A DNA stretch of 7,693 bases from Desulfobacterales bacterium (GCA_016735415.1 JAERRP010000169.1:1-7693); one strand, 5' to 3'. Shown: positions 1 through 5,716, counted from the stretch's first letter. Translations and numbers: made by a program. The notes: generated from the letters alone by a model not told the origin.

Positions 1-39
1 GCAATGTTGTTGCCAAAGATTCTGGTGTTGTCACAACAA
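1..39. other. Non-homologous sequence abutting truncated gcdB
   Basis: This edge segment follows the stop of the truncated beta-subunit gene on the minus strand. It does not continue the family sequence, which normally runs on from the Ile-Phe-Leu-Gly motif into a conserved Gly-Ala-Met/Leu-Thr-Asp-Phe-Gly-Pro-Leu stretch. It is visibly richer in A/T than the cluster. It contains a perfect 6-bp inverted repeat, TGTTGT-C-ACAACA, at 26-38. One plus-strand frame is open from the window edge to a TAA at 57-59 (18 codons), but another plus frame is open too, so this is not evidence of a gene. It could be the end of an insertion element, a deletion joint or an assembly join. Confidence 0.4.
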
Positions 40-315
40 TTAAAGTCCCAGGAAAATAACGGGCGGTATGATTTCCCATTGAATGCCGTAGTGGTAGAAC
101 CGCCACAGGAGACCGGCCTCGGGTTCCATCAACCCGGCCAGGGGTAGATTGGCCAGCAGAATGCCGAAGCCGATGGGCAGCAGGAGGAGCGGTTCGTATT
201 GTCGGGCGATGGCGAGATAGATCAGACTGCATCCGATCAGCCACATCAGCAGCATGCCCGGGGTGAGGTGGAACACCCCCGTGGTCTGGAAGAGGGCCAG
301 CAGGTCATTTGCCAT
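40..315 (-). CDS. gcdB: Truncated Na+-translocating decarboxylase beta subunit (N-terminal 91 aa)
   Basis: This is the N-terminus of the membrane subunit that moves carboxyl groups from carboxybiotin and exports Na+ (OadB/GcdB/MmdB family). Family features seen are the start of the form Leu-Phe-x-Thr-Thr-Gly-x-Phe, a first hydrophobic helix at about 17-37, the Tyr-Glu-Pro-Leu-Leu-Leu-Pro-Ile-Gly-Phe-Gly motif at about 40-50, and Ile-Pro-Pro-x-Ile-Phe-Leu-Gly at about 83-90. Whole proteins are about 370-430 residues, so some three quarters is missing, including the Asp and Ser/Asn residues of the Na+ path. A TAA follows Gly-Leu, where family sequence ends. The start overlaps the upstream small subunit by 11 nt, so the genes were translationally coupled. 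The name gcdB rather than oadB or mmdB rests on the neighbouring glutaryl-CoA dehydrogenase. The product is almost certainly non-functional as a pump unless the rest lies elsewhere. Confidence 0.88.
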   Translation of the reverse strand: MANDLLALFQTTGVFHLTPGMLLMWLIGCSLIYLAIARQYEPLLLLPIGFGILLANLPLAGLMEPEAGLLWRFYHYGIQWEIIPPVIFLGL

Positions 316-439
316 GGGACTCGCCTTTCGACAGCGCCTTCGCCACCAGTCGGGTCAGGCGGATAGCGATATACAGGAGTGTCATGCCGATGAATACACC
401 GCCCAATCCGGCTGTGAATACTTGCAGAACGTCTTTCAT
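305..439 (-). CDS. gcdD: Small single-span gamma/delta-type subunit of a sodium-pump decarboxylase
   Basis: This is a 44-residue reading frame starting MKDVLQVFTAGLGG. One hydrophobic helix at about residues 7-26 (Phe-Thr-Ala-Gly-Leu-Gly-Gly-Val-Phe-Ile-Gly-Met...) is followed by a basic stretch with Arg27, Arg30, Lys34 and Lys38, which predicts a membrane anchor with a cytoplasmic C-terminus. This matches the N-terminal helix of OadG/GcdD/MmdD-type subunits, which hold the decarboxylase alpha subunit on the membrane beta subunit. The protein is much shorter than usual OadG (about 80-100 residues), so it is a minimal version. Its ATG overlaps the upstream stop as ATGA (436-439), with a GGAG about 8 nt ahead. 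Its stop overlaps the beta-subunit start by 11 nt. This tight coupling and the order small subunit then beta subunit are the main support. The sequence alone is too short for a firm family call. Confidence 0.72.
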   Translation of the reverse strand: MKDVLQVFTAGLGGVFIGMTLLYIAIRLTRLVAKALSKGESHGK

Positions 440-858
440 GGAGCATCTCCGGTGGATGATGCGGCCGCCGTGTCCAGCGGCCATGATCCTTTTTCTTCCA
501 GCACGCCGCGCAGGGTCTTCAGGGCGGTATTGGTCGCCGGGATCCCCCCGTACACAGCAGTCTGGAAAATGGTTTCGGCAATGTCTCCCACGCTGCAGCC
601 CACATTCAAGGCGGCCTGGATGTGCAGCTTCAATTCATCCGGACGTCCCAGCACGGTCAGTGCCGCCACGGTGATAAGCTGGCGGGTGGGGTGGGGCAGT
701 TTTTCGCGGGCGTACATTTTACCCGTAATAAAGAGGGATAAATCCCGGGCCAGTTCAGGATCGAAGGCTTTCCAGAGCGCGTAGGGCTTTTCATTTTCGA
801 CTCCCTGAAAGTATAGCGCCGCCGTACGCTTGGTCTTCTCGGCGAGTGTTTCATCCAT
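436..858 (-). CDS. Carboxymuconolactone decarboxylase family protein (PcaC-like)
   Basis: This 140-residue protein has the length of PcaC (about 130 aa). The recognisable core covers residues 32-115: Phe-Asp-Pro-Glu-Leu-Ala at 32-37, Thr-Arg-Gln-Leu-Ile at 58-62, the helix with Leu-His-Ile-Gln-Ala-Ala at 78-83, and Gln-Thr-Ala-Val-Tyr-Gly-Gly-Ile-Pro-Ala at 99-108. The AhpD-type Cys-x-x-Cys pair is absent (Cys88 is alone), so a peroxidase/thiol role is unlikely and the PcaC branch fits better. PcaC decarboxylates 4-carboxymuconolactone in aerobic aromatic degradation. That pathway makes no sense beside ferredoxin and Na+-pump enzymes, so the real substrate here is unknown. The gene is coupled by ATGA to the small sodium-pump subunit, suggesting a part in the same decarboxylation step. 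A GGAAAA precedes the ATG as a weak ribosome binding site. Family membership is solid; function is open. Confidence 0.87.
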   Translation of the reverse strand: MDETLAEKTKRTAALYFQGVENEKPYALWKAFDPELARDLSLFITGKMYAREKLPHPTRQLITVAALTVLGRPDELKLHIQAALNVGCSVGDIAETIFQTAVYGGIPATNTALKTLRGVLEEKGSWPLDTAAASSTGDAP

Positions 859-960
859 CTTCGTTTTCCAATCTTAAATGTGATTGATGCCCGCATGTTT
901 TTGGCAGCCTGAAAGCAAACCCGATATCAGACAGCACCTCCCTCATACACCGAAGCCGGA

Positions 961-1076
961 GGGAAGCGTCATTCGTTCAAGATACGGCGTACAAGCGCTG
1001 AGAAGTGAGGCGTACTCAATGTACGCCGCAACGCCGAAGCGCGCAGTATAACGCAGATATTGGACGAATGCTTCTC
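961..1076. repeat. Palindromic intergenic repeat, copy 1 (GGCGTAC-N5-GTACGCC core)
   Basis: This imperfect palindrome fills most of the gap between the glutaryl-CoA dehydrogenase stop and the next gene. The outer arms are GAAGC (963-967) plus ATTCGTTCAA (971-980), pairing with TTGGACGAAT (1060-1069) plus GCTTC (1070-1074), with one mismatch in the longer block. The centre is a perfect 7-bp hairpin, GGCGTAC-TCAAT-GTACGCC, at 1009-1027. Outer arms and core share the same midpoint (about 1018), so the whole unit is one symmetric element. It has the same core as the element at 4783-4905 but different outer arms. It may act as an RNA hairpin that slows transcription or protects the mRNA end; this is inference. 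Confidence 0.75.
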
Positions 1077-1079
1077 CCG

Positions 1080-2243
1080 CTATCGGTTGGCTTTGCGGTA
1101 GCCGAGCTGATCCAACGCAATGATCCACTTGCAGATGTTGGAGGAACCCTCCACCATGGTGTAGGTGGGGGCATCCCGGTACAGCCGGGCCACCGGGTAT
1201 TCGGTGGAATAGCCGTAGGCCCCCAATATCCGCATGGCATAATTGGCGCATTTGATCGCGGTTTCGCCGGCCAGATATTTGGCCATGGCCACGTCCAGCC
1301 CATTGTTGAGCCGACCCTGGTCCTTGGCCCAGGCGGCTTTGTAGACCAGAAGCCGGGAGGCCTCGATTTCCGTGGCCATCTGCGCGATCATATCCTGATT
1401 CATTTGAAATTGGCCGATCGGTTTTCCGAACTGCTTGCGTTCATTGCAGTACTTCAGAACGATTTCAAGACAGGCCTGGGCGACCCCCACGGCGCCGGCC
1501 GCGGCCGACAGGCGGGTCTGGTTGAGGGACCCGAAAAGAATCCTGGCCCCGTCCCCCGGTTGGCCGATGATGTTCTCCCCGGGAACGCGCGTGTTACTGA
1601 GAAAAATCTCGCCGGTCGGGGAGGCATGGGAGCCCATCTTTTCCAGCGTCGTGGTTTTGACGCCGTTGAAGTTCTTGAGCTCCACCACGAAGGCGGACAG
1701 GCCCTTGGCCCCCCGGGATTTGTCCGTGTAGGCATAGTAAACGACGACGTCGCCCATGGGCGCATTCGAAATCCAGGTCTTGGAACCGTTCAACAGCCAG
1801 TGGTCGCCCTTGTCTTCGGCCGTGGAATCCATGGCCATGACATCGGAGCCGGCATCGGGTTCGGTGATGCCGAAACCGCCAATATACTCGGCCCGGACCA
1901 GTTTGGAGACGTATTTTTCACTCAAGGCTTCACTGCCGTAATGGTAGATCGTGTAGGCGCACCCCAGGGTCTGCATGTTGATCTGCACCCGCAGCGAACT
2001 CGAGACCCTTGCAATCTCCTCGGTAACGATCATGGCCGAGAGCCAGCCCATGTCTTCGCCGTCGTATTTTTCGGGAATCACGGTGCCGAAGAGGCCTAAC
2101 TCTGCCATGGGGAGAATGGCTTCCGTATAGGGATAGTGGTGCTGTTCATCCCATGCGTCCACGTACGGGGCGATTTGCTTGTGGGCGAATTCCCTGACCG
2201 CCTTTCTCAGCATTTCCAAGTCTTTGGACAGTGCAAAATCCAC
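1080..2243 (-). CDS. gcdH: Glutaryl-CoA dehydrogenase, probably non-decarboxylating
   Basis: This flavin-dependent acyl-CoA dehydrogenase has 387 residues, the usual family length. It is predicted to oxidise glutaryl-CoA to glutaconyl-CoA, passing electrons to ETF. Visible family blocks are the N-terminal helical domain (1-120), the FAD/substrate motif Phe-Gly-Ile-Thr-Glu-Pro-Asp-Ala-Gly-Ser-Asp at 124-134, Gly-Ser-Lys-Thr-Trp-Ile-Ser-Asn, the Arg-Gln/Lys-Gln-Phe-Gly-Lys-Pro-Ile helix, and the catalytic base Glu365 in Val-Glu-Gly-Ser-Ser-Asn. Arg85 corresponds to the glutarate-binding Arg94 of human GCDH. Val364 and Ala78 fall where decarboxylating human GCDH has Tyr369 and Glu87. Overall it strongly resembles, from memory, the Desulfococcus multivorans enzyme that stops at glutaconyl-CoA. 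The GTG at 2243 is chosen because it gives the family N-terminus (V/M-D-F-x-L-S-K-D) and has an AGAGAG ahead. A longer ATG-started frame would overlap the gamma-domain tail of the previous gene. Confidence 0.93.
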   Translation of the reverse strand: MDFALSKDLEMLRKAVREFAHKQIAPYVDAWDEQHHYPYTEAILPMAELGLFGTVIPEKYDGEDMGWLSAMIVTEEIARVSSSLRVQINMQTLGCAYTIYHYGSEALSEKYVSKLVRAEYIGGFGITEPDAGSDVMAMDSTAEDKGDHWLLNGSKTWISNAPMGDVVVYYAYTDKSRGAKGLSAFVVELKNFNGVKTTTLEKMGSHASPTGEIFLSNTRVPGENIIGQPGDGARILFGSLNQTRLSAAAGAVGVAQACLEIVLKYCNERKQFGKPIGQFQMNQDMIAQMATEIEASRLLVYKAAWAKDQGRLNNGLDVAMAKYLAGETAIKCANYAMRILGAYGYSTEYPVARLYRDAPTYTMVEGSSNICKWIIALDQLGYRKANR

Positions 2244-2319
2244 GGTTGTCTCTCTGTGGTTAGAAAATAGGTTGTGCGGCTGCCGAAATATTGAAACCCA
2301 TATATGCGCAAGCGTTGAT

Positions 2320-2421
2320 TCAAGCCGTGGCGCGTTCCACAACCGCCATGGCCATTTCGTGGACCCTGGCTTTGAATCGCAGACCCAGGGCTGTTTTGAG
2401 CATGGCCATGCTGAGGACGGC
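2320..2421 (-). pseudogene. In-frame C-terminal tail of the oxidoreductase gamma domain beyond a TAA
   Basis: Directly after the TAA at 2424-2422 the same reading frame stays open for 33 codons to a TGA at 2322-2320. The conceptual peptide includes Leu-Lys-Thr-Ala-Leu-x-Leu-Arg-Phe-Lys-Ala-Arg-Val-His-Glu-Met. This fits the usual end of 2-oxoacid oxidoreductase gamma subunits (a helix of the form Leu-Lys-x-Ala-Leu-x-x-x-Phe-Lys-x-Lys-Val-x-Glu-x-Asn, then a short C-terminal helix). With it the fused protein would be about 430 codons and the gamma domain about 165, a normal size. A single C-to-T change (CAA to TAA) would explain the break. An ATG at 2409 could start a 29-residue peptide, but no good ribosome binding site precedes it. 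Confidence 0.68.
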
Positions 2422-3612
2422 TTAACGCCCGGCCATAACAGCCAGGGCTGCCAGGGCCCAATCCTGTGGTTTGATGCTCAGTTTCTTAAAGTCGAGATCG
2501 ACGATGACGGCGCGGCTATCCGGGATCTCGACCCCCCGGGCCCGGATCACCAGAGCGTCTTCCGGAAGATCGGCCAACATCTTTTCGCGGCGGGCCACGC
2601 CCTCCCGGGCCAGGGCCACGACGATATCGGGGCGATCGATGCCGGTAAAGCCGATTTCATCCCGGGCCAGAATAATTTCACTCACCGAATGGCCCCGCAG
2701 CACGGTGATCGGGTAATCGTTTTTCTGAGAGGCCTGCAGACCGGCTGAGGCTCCGGCCAGACAAAGGAGTTCGCCGGCCGTGACCACGCGTTGACCCGCG
2801 CGGCCCAGCAGCACGATTTCCCGGCGGTCTTCCGTTGGCGGCCGGTGCTGGTTTTCGATGCGCAGCGGCGGTGGTGCCGGCGTTATCCGGGCGGCTTCCT
2901 CCCGGTAGTGCTCCCCATATTCCCGGCGGCTGTTTTGCGTCCTGAAATGATCGAGGGCCGGCATTTGTTCCAGGGCGGTCTTGATCGTGGCCGGGGTCAG
3001 CTTGTTTCGTCGCGTATAGCGCCCCGGACAAACCCCCTGGATATCCACCACCGAAAAGCCCTTGAAGCGGATGGCCGTTTCCATATTTTCAGCCAGCTCA
3101 GCGGCATAGGCCGATAAACGGGAGAGAAATCCCGCACCGGCGGCCCCTGCGACCTGGCAGATGTCGATGGGCTTTTCGAGCCGATTCAAAAAGCCGGAAC
3201 CGACCCGGGCTTCCGGCGGGGTGGTGGAGGAACACTGGCCGCCGGTCATGCCGTAGTTGAAGTTGTTCAACACCAGCAGGGTCAGGTCGATATTGCGGCG
3301 GCAGGTGCTGAGCACATGGGCGCCGCCGATCCCCAGGCCGCCGTCGCCCATGGTGACGATGACATTCAACTCCGGCCGCGCCAGTTTAAGACCGGTGGCG
3401 TATGTCAGGGCGCGCCCGTGCAGGCCGTGGAAGGCATGCGTATGGAAAAAAGTGTCGAACAGACCCGAGCACCCGATATCCGAAACGATAACGACCTGGT
3501 CGCCGGTCAGGCCCATGCGCTGCAGCGTCCGGTCAAGCGCCGCGACCACGCGTTCATGGGCGCATCCCGGGCAGAATACCGGCGGACGATTCCGGTTGAG
3601 CAGACTACCCAT
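2422..3612 (-). CDS. korB: 2-oxoacid:ferredoxin oxidoreductase, fused beta-gamma subunit (C-terminus cut by stop)
   Basis: This is the thiamine-diphosphate and iron-sulfur subunit of a 2-oxoacid:ferredoxin oxidoreductase, fused to the gamma domain. The beta part (about 1-240) carries Cys14-Pro-Gly-Cys17, Cys48 in Asp-Ile-Gly-Cys-Ser-Gly, and Cys195 in Gly-Val-Cys-Pro-Gly, the four ligands of the single 4Fe-4S cluster in KorB-type enzymes. The ThDP/Mg motif runs from Gly89-Asp90-Gly91 to Asn116-Asn117. A Pro/Arg-rich linker (about 240-264) leads to the gamma domain (265-396), with Arg306-Gly307 of its conserved Arg-Gly-Gly-like motif. The usual Gly-Gly-Gln-Gly loop reads Gly-Arg-Ala-Gly-Gln-Arg here (270-275). 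The ATG overlaps the alpha-subunit stop by 8 nt and has a perfect AGGAGG at 3622-3627. The frame ends at a TAA before the expected last gamma helices, which remain readable downstream. The substrate (2-oxoglutarate, 2-oxoadipate or a branched 2-oxoacid) cannot be read from sequence; context favours one yielding glutaryl-CoA. Confidence 0.9.
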   Translation of the reverse strand: MGSLLNRNRPPVFCPGCAHERVVAALDRTLQRMGLTGDQVVIVSDIGCSGLFDTFFHTHAFHGLHGRALTYATGLKLARPELNVIVTMGDGGLGIGGAHVLSTCRRNIDLTLLVLNNFNYGMTGGQCSSTTPPEARVGSGFLNRLEKPIDICQVAGAAGAGFLSRLSAYAAELAENMETAIRFKGFSVVDIQGVCPGRYTRRNKLTPATIKTALEQMPALDHFRTQNSRREYGEHYREEAARITPAPPPLRIENQHRPPTEDRREIVLLGRAGQRVVTAGELLCLAGASAGLQASQKNDYPITVLRGHSVSEIILARDEIGFTGIDRPDIVVALAREGVARREKMLADLPEDALVIRARGVEIPDSRAVIVDLDFKKLSIKPQDWALAALAVMAGR

Positions 3613-4726
3613 GGGTGATGACCTCCTGAATACGGGCCGGTTTGATCAATTCGCCGTTCATCTGGCCGTAAAACGTGATTTTCCGGGGGGCCAGGACGCG
3701 CTGTAGTTCGCGTACGTACTGGCCCAGATTCATTTCGATCACCACGATGCGTTCATACGGATCGGCCTTGGCGCGCAACAGTTTTTCGGGGATGGGCCAG
3801 AGGGTTTTCAAAACCAGCAGCGATACGCGCCGGCCGGCTTTGTTAAGATTGGCCACCGCCGTTTTTGCTGCCCGGGCGGTCACACCGTAAGTGATAACAA
3901 GTGTCCCGGCGCCGGGCGTTTCCCACTCATCGTAATAGGTGAAGTCTTGCGCGTTGGACATGATCTTGCGTTCGCGTCGCTCCTGGCTGGCCGCGATCAC
4001 CTCCGGGTCGGTGGTGATGTAGCCGTCCGGGCCATGGGTGGAGGATGTCTGCCGTACGATACGGCCGCCGCCGATGGGGAGAAAGGCCGGCACCGGATGA
4101 TCGGCACTCCCGGCGAACGGCTGAAAGGGCGAGTCGGGATCGGCTGCCGGTCGCGTCTCGATCGCCGGCAGGGCCAGCCCGTCCAGGTCGACCGTCTCCC
4201 GGGTCATGGCAATTTCTTTGTTCGTGGCCACAAAGACCGGGCAGCGGTATCGCTCGGCAAGGTTGAAGGCCTGGATGGTCAGCAGGATGCAATCCCGGAC
4301 ATCCACCGGGGCCAGAACGATCACCGGAAGACCGCCGCTGTTGCCCCACTGCAGAAACTGGATATCGCCATCGGCCCCTTTGGTGGCGGAACCGGTTGAG
4401 GGTCCCAGGCGCTGTACATCCACGATCACGATCGGGATTTCGCTGCCGATGGCAAAGGATATCTGTTCGCTGTAAAGGCTGATGCCCGGACCCGAAGTGG
4501 CGGTCATGGCTTTAAGGCCTGCCATCGAAGCCCCCAGACAGAAGCCGATCGAGGCAATTTCGTCTTCGCCCTGGAGGCAGATGCCGCCTGCGGGCGGCAG
4601 TCGGCGCAGCATGGCGTTGTAAATAGTGGTCGCCGGGGTAATGGGGTAGCCGGCGAAAAACAGGCAGCCGGCCTTCTGGGCCCCCCAGGCGATGGCTTCG
4701 TTGCCTTCCATCAGCGTCAGCGCCAT
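3605..4726 (-). CDS. korA: 2-oxoacid:ferredoxin oxidoreductase alpha subunit (KorA/VorB-like)
   Basis: This 373-residue protein is the normal length for a stand-alone alpha subunit. The pyrimidine-binding domain of the ThDP fold (about 1-190) shows Gly26-Tyr-Pro-Ile-Thr-Pro-Ala-Thr33, Glu54-Asp-Glu56-Ile-Ala-Ser, Thr77-Ser-Gly-Pro-Gly81 and the KorA/VorB signature Gln105-Arg-Leu-Gly-Pro-Ser-Thr-Gly112. A transketolase-C-like domain follows (about 270-373), with Val-Ile-Thr-Tyr-Gly-Val and Glu-Met-Asn-Leu-Gly-Gln. With the downstream beta-gamma protein it would make acyl-CoA and reduced ferredoxin from a 2-oxoacid and CoA. No separate 2x4Fe-4S delta subunit is encoded here, consistent with the two-component KorAB type. 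GGAGAAG lies 5-6 nt before the ATG. The gene looks intact. The Kor label is by family; 2-oxoadipate is a plausible substrate given the adjacent glutaryl-CoA dehydrogenase, but this is inference. Confidence 0.92.
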   Translation of the reverse strand: MALTLMEGNEAIAWGAQKAGCLFFAGYPITPATTIYNAMLRRLPPAGGICLQGEDEIASIGFCLGASMAGLKAMTATSGPGISLYSEQISFAIGSEIPIVIVDVQRLGPSTGSATKGADGDIQFLQWGNSGGLPVIVLAPVDVRDCILLTIQAFNLAERYRCPVFVATNKEIAMTRETVDLDGLALPAIETRPAADPDSPFQPFAGSADHPVPAFLPIGGGRIVRQTSSTHGPDGYITTDPEVIAASQERRERKIMSNAQDFTYYDEWETPGAGTLVITYGVTARAAKTAVANLNKAGRRVSLLVLKTLWPIPEKLLRAKADPYERIVVIEMNLGQYVRELQRVLAPRKITFYGQMNGELIKPARIQEVITHG

Positions 4727-4782
4727 TGCGCTTCTCCATCGTTGCGCAGGTTGTTGTGGTTGCGTATCAGGCTGAACGTTTT

Positions 4783-4905
4783 GACGGATTCGGAAAAAGC
4801 CCGATAGCGGCGTTACGCGTATCCCTCGCCACGGCGGCGTACGACAAGTACGCCTTATTTCTCGGAATCCGCAAGCCTTGCTCTCGAACTTTTTACGAAT
4901 CCGTC
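4783..4905. repeat. Palindromic MITE-like intergenic repeat, copy 2
   Basis: This 123-nt symmetric element lies between the GntR gene and the oxidoreductase alpha-subunit gene. The terminal inverted arms 4783-4808 and 4880-4905 match at 22 of 26 positions; each ends in a perfect GACGGATTCG / CGAATCCGTC pair. The inner arms also pair in part, and the middle is a perfect hairpin, GGCGTAC-GACAA-GTACGCC, at 4836-4854. The core midpoint (4845) coincides with the midpoint of the outer arms (4844). It carries no reading frame of interest. The 19-nt core layout is shared with the element at 961-1076. No clear target duplication is visible beside it, only short T-runs on each side. Confidence 0.82.
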
Positions 4906-4961
4906 CTTTTTGAGGTGCCCTCGTTTCCGTGGTCTGGATGACGTTTCATGCCTGTGCAGCC

Positions 4962-5666
4962 TCACAGTCCGGCCAGATCCTTTTCCGCCGTTATTTTCGC
5001 CAGGCCCTGCAAGACGTGCTGCCTCACCCTTTGGATATGCCGGGAGAGGGTGCGCCGGGCGGCCTTGAGGTCCCGGGCCGCGATGCATTCGTAGAGTTCC
5101 TGGTGGTCGGTATCCGCCGCTTCCATCGAGGTGGAGAACAGCATATTGCCGCTGTATTTCAAATAGAGGAGATCGAACAGATCGGCCAGAATCTTGCCCT
5201 GAACCCGGTTTCCGGACAGCGCTGCCAGGGTCAGATGAAAGGCCATGTCCTTTTTCAATCGATCGGAGAGGTACAACTCGCGGGAGGCCTCGAGATGGGC
5301 CTCAAGAGACAGCCGCAATTTTTTAAGACCGGCATCGTCGATGTGTTTGATGATCGCAGCCAGCAGGGACAGTTCGATCAGTTCGCGGGTCTGATAGACT
5401 TCTTCCACTTCCCGGCGATCGATGAGGGCCGTAAAATAGCCCCGGTTGGGTTCATGGCGCACCAGTTGCTTGAATTCCAGCCATTTGAGGGCCTGAATGA
5501 TCGGGGTCTGGCTCATGCCAAGACGTTCCGAAAGGTCCCGATAAGAGATTTTCTGCCCGGCGGTCAGTTCGTTGTGGAGCATCATGTTGCGGATGCCCCG
5601 GTAGGCTTTGCGGGTGTGGTCGCCGCCGCTTCTTTTTTTTACGGGCTTTGAGGTTCGGTTCGGCAT
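4962..5666 (-). CDS. GntR family transcriptional regulator, FadR/FCD subfamily
   Basis: This 234-residue protein has the normal length for a FadR-type regulator. The winged-helix DNA-binding domain (about 17-80) shows Ile25-Arg-x-Met-Met-Leu, Leu34-x-x-Gly-Gln-Lys-Ile, Leu45-Ser-Glu-Arg-Leu-Gly-Met-Ser-Gln-Thr-Pro and a wing at Arg75-Gly-Tyr-Phe. The all-helical FCD effector domain (about 85-220) keeps the four metal/effector ligands Asp140, His144, His188 and His210. Such proteins usually repress a nearby catabolic operon and release DNA when they bind an organic acid or acyl-CoA. It is the first gene of the minus-strand cluster, so it probably controls the oxidoreductase/glutaryl-CoA genes and itself; glutarate, 2-oxoadipate or a CoA ester would be a natural ligand (inference). 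The ATG at 5666 has only a weak GAG ahead of it. The gene appears intact. Confidence 0.9.
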   Translation of the reverse strand: MPNRTSKPVKKRSGGDHTRKAYRGIRNMMLHNELTAGQKISYRDLSERLGMSQTPIIQALKWLEFKQLVRHEPNRGYFTALIDRREVEEVYQTRELIELSLLAAIIKHIDDAGLKKLRLSLEAHLEASRELYLSDRLKKDMAFHLTLAALSGNRVQGKILADLFDLLYLKYSGNMLFSTSMEAADTDHQELYECIAARDLKAARRTLSRHIQRVRQHVLQGLAKITAEKDLAGL

Positions 5667-5689
5667 CGGGTGTGCTCGATCAGAATATC

Positions 5690-5716
5690 ATCAAAAATTT
5701 GATTAAATATTTGATT
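5690..5716. promoter_or_regulatory. Candidate GntR operator (AT-rich palindrome plus direct repeat)
   Basis: Just upstream of the GntR start is a perfect palindrome ATCAAA-AA-TTTGAT (5690-5703). It overlaps a direct repeat of TTGATT at 5699-5704 and 5711-5716, spaced 12 bp. Compact palindromes here are typical of FadR-type autoregulation. It is distinctly AT-rich against GC-rich surroundings. Binding by this particular regulator is inferred. Confidence 0.42.

Noticed and set aside
3..59. Plus-strand 18-codon open frame running in from the window edge, vaguely like a biotin-carrier C-terminus
   Set aside because: It is too short, another plus frame is also open there, and no biotin Met-Lys-Met motif is present, so it may be chance.
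1005..2099. Long plus-strand open frame (about 364 codons)
   Set aside because: It lies antisense to the glutaryl-CoA dehydrogenase, runs through the palindromic repeat, and its translation has no recognisable family. It is a shadow of a GC-rich gene.
2244..2342. Extended ATG-started N-terminus for the dehydrogenase
   Set aside because: The extra 33 residues have no family counterpart and would overlap the gamma-domain tail. The GTG at 2243 gives the canonical N-terminus.
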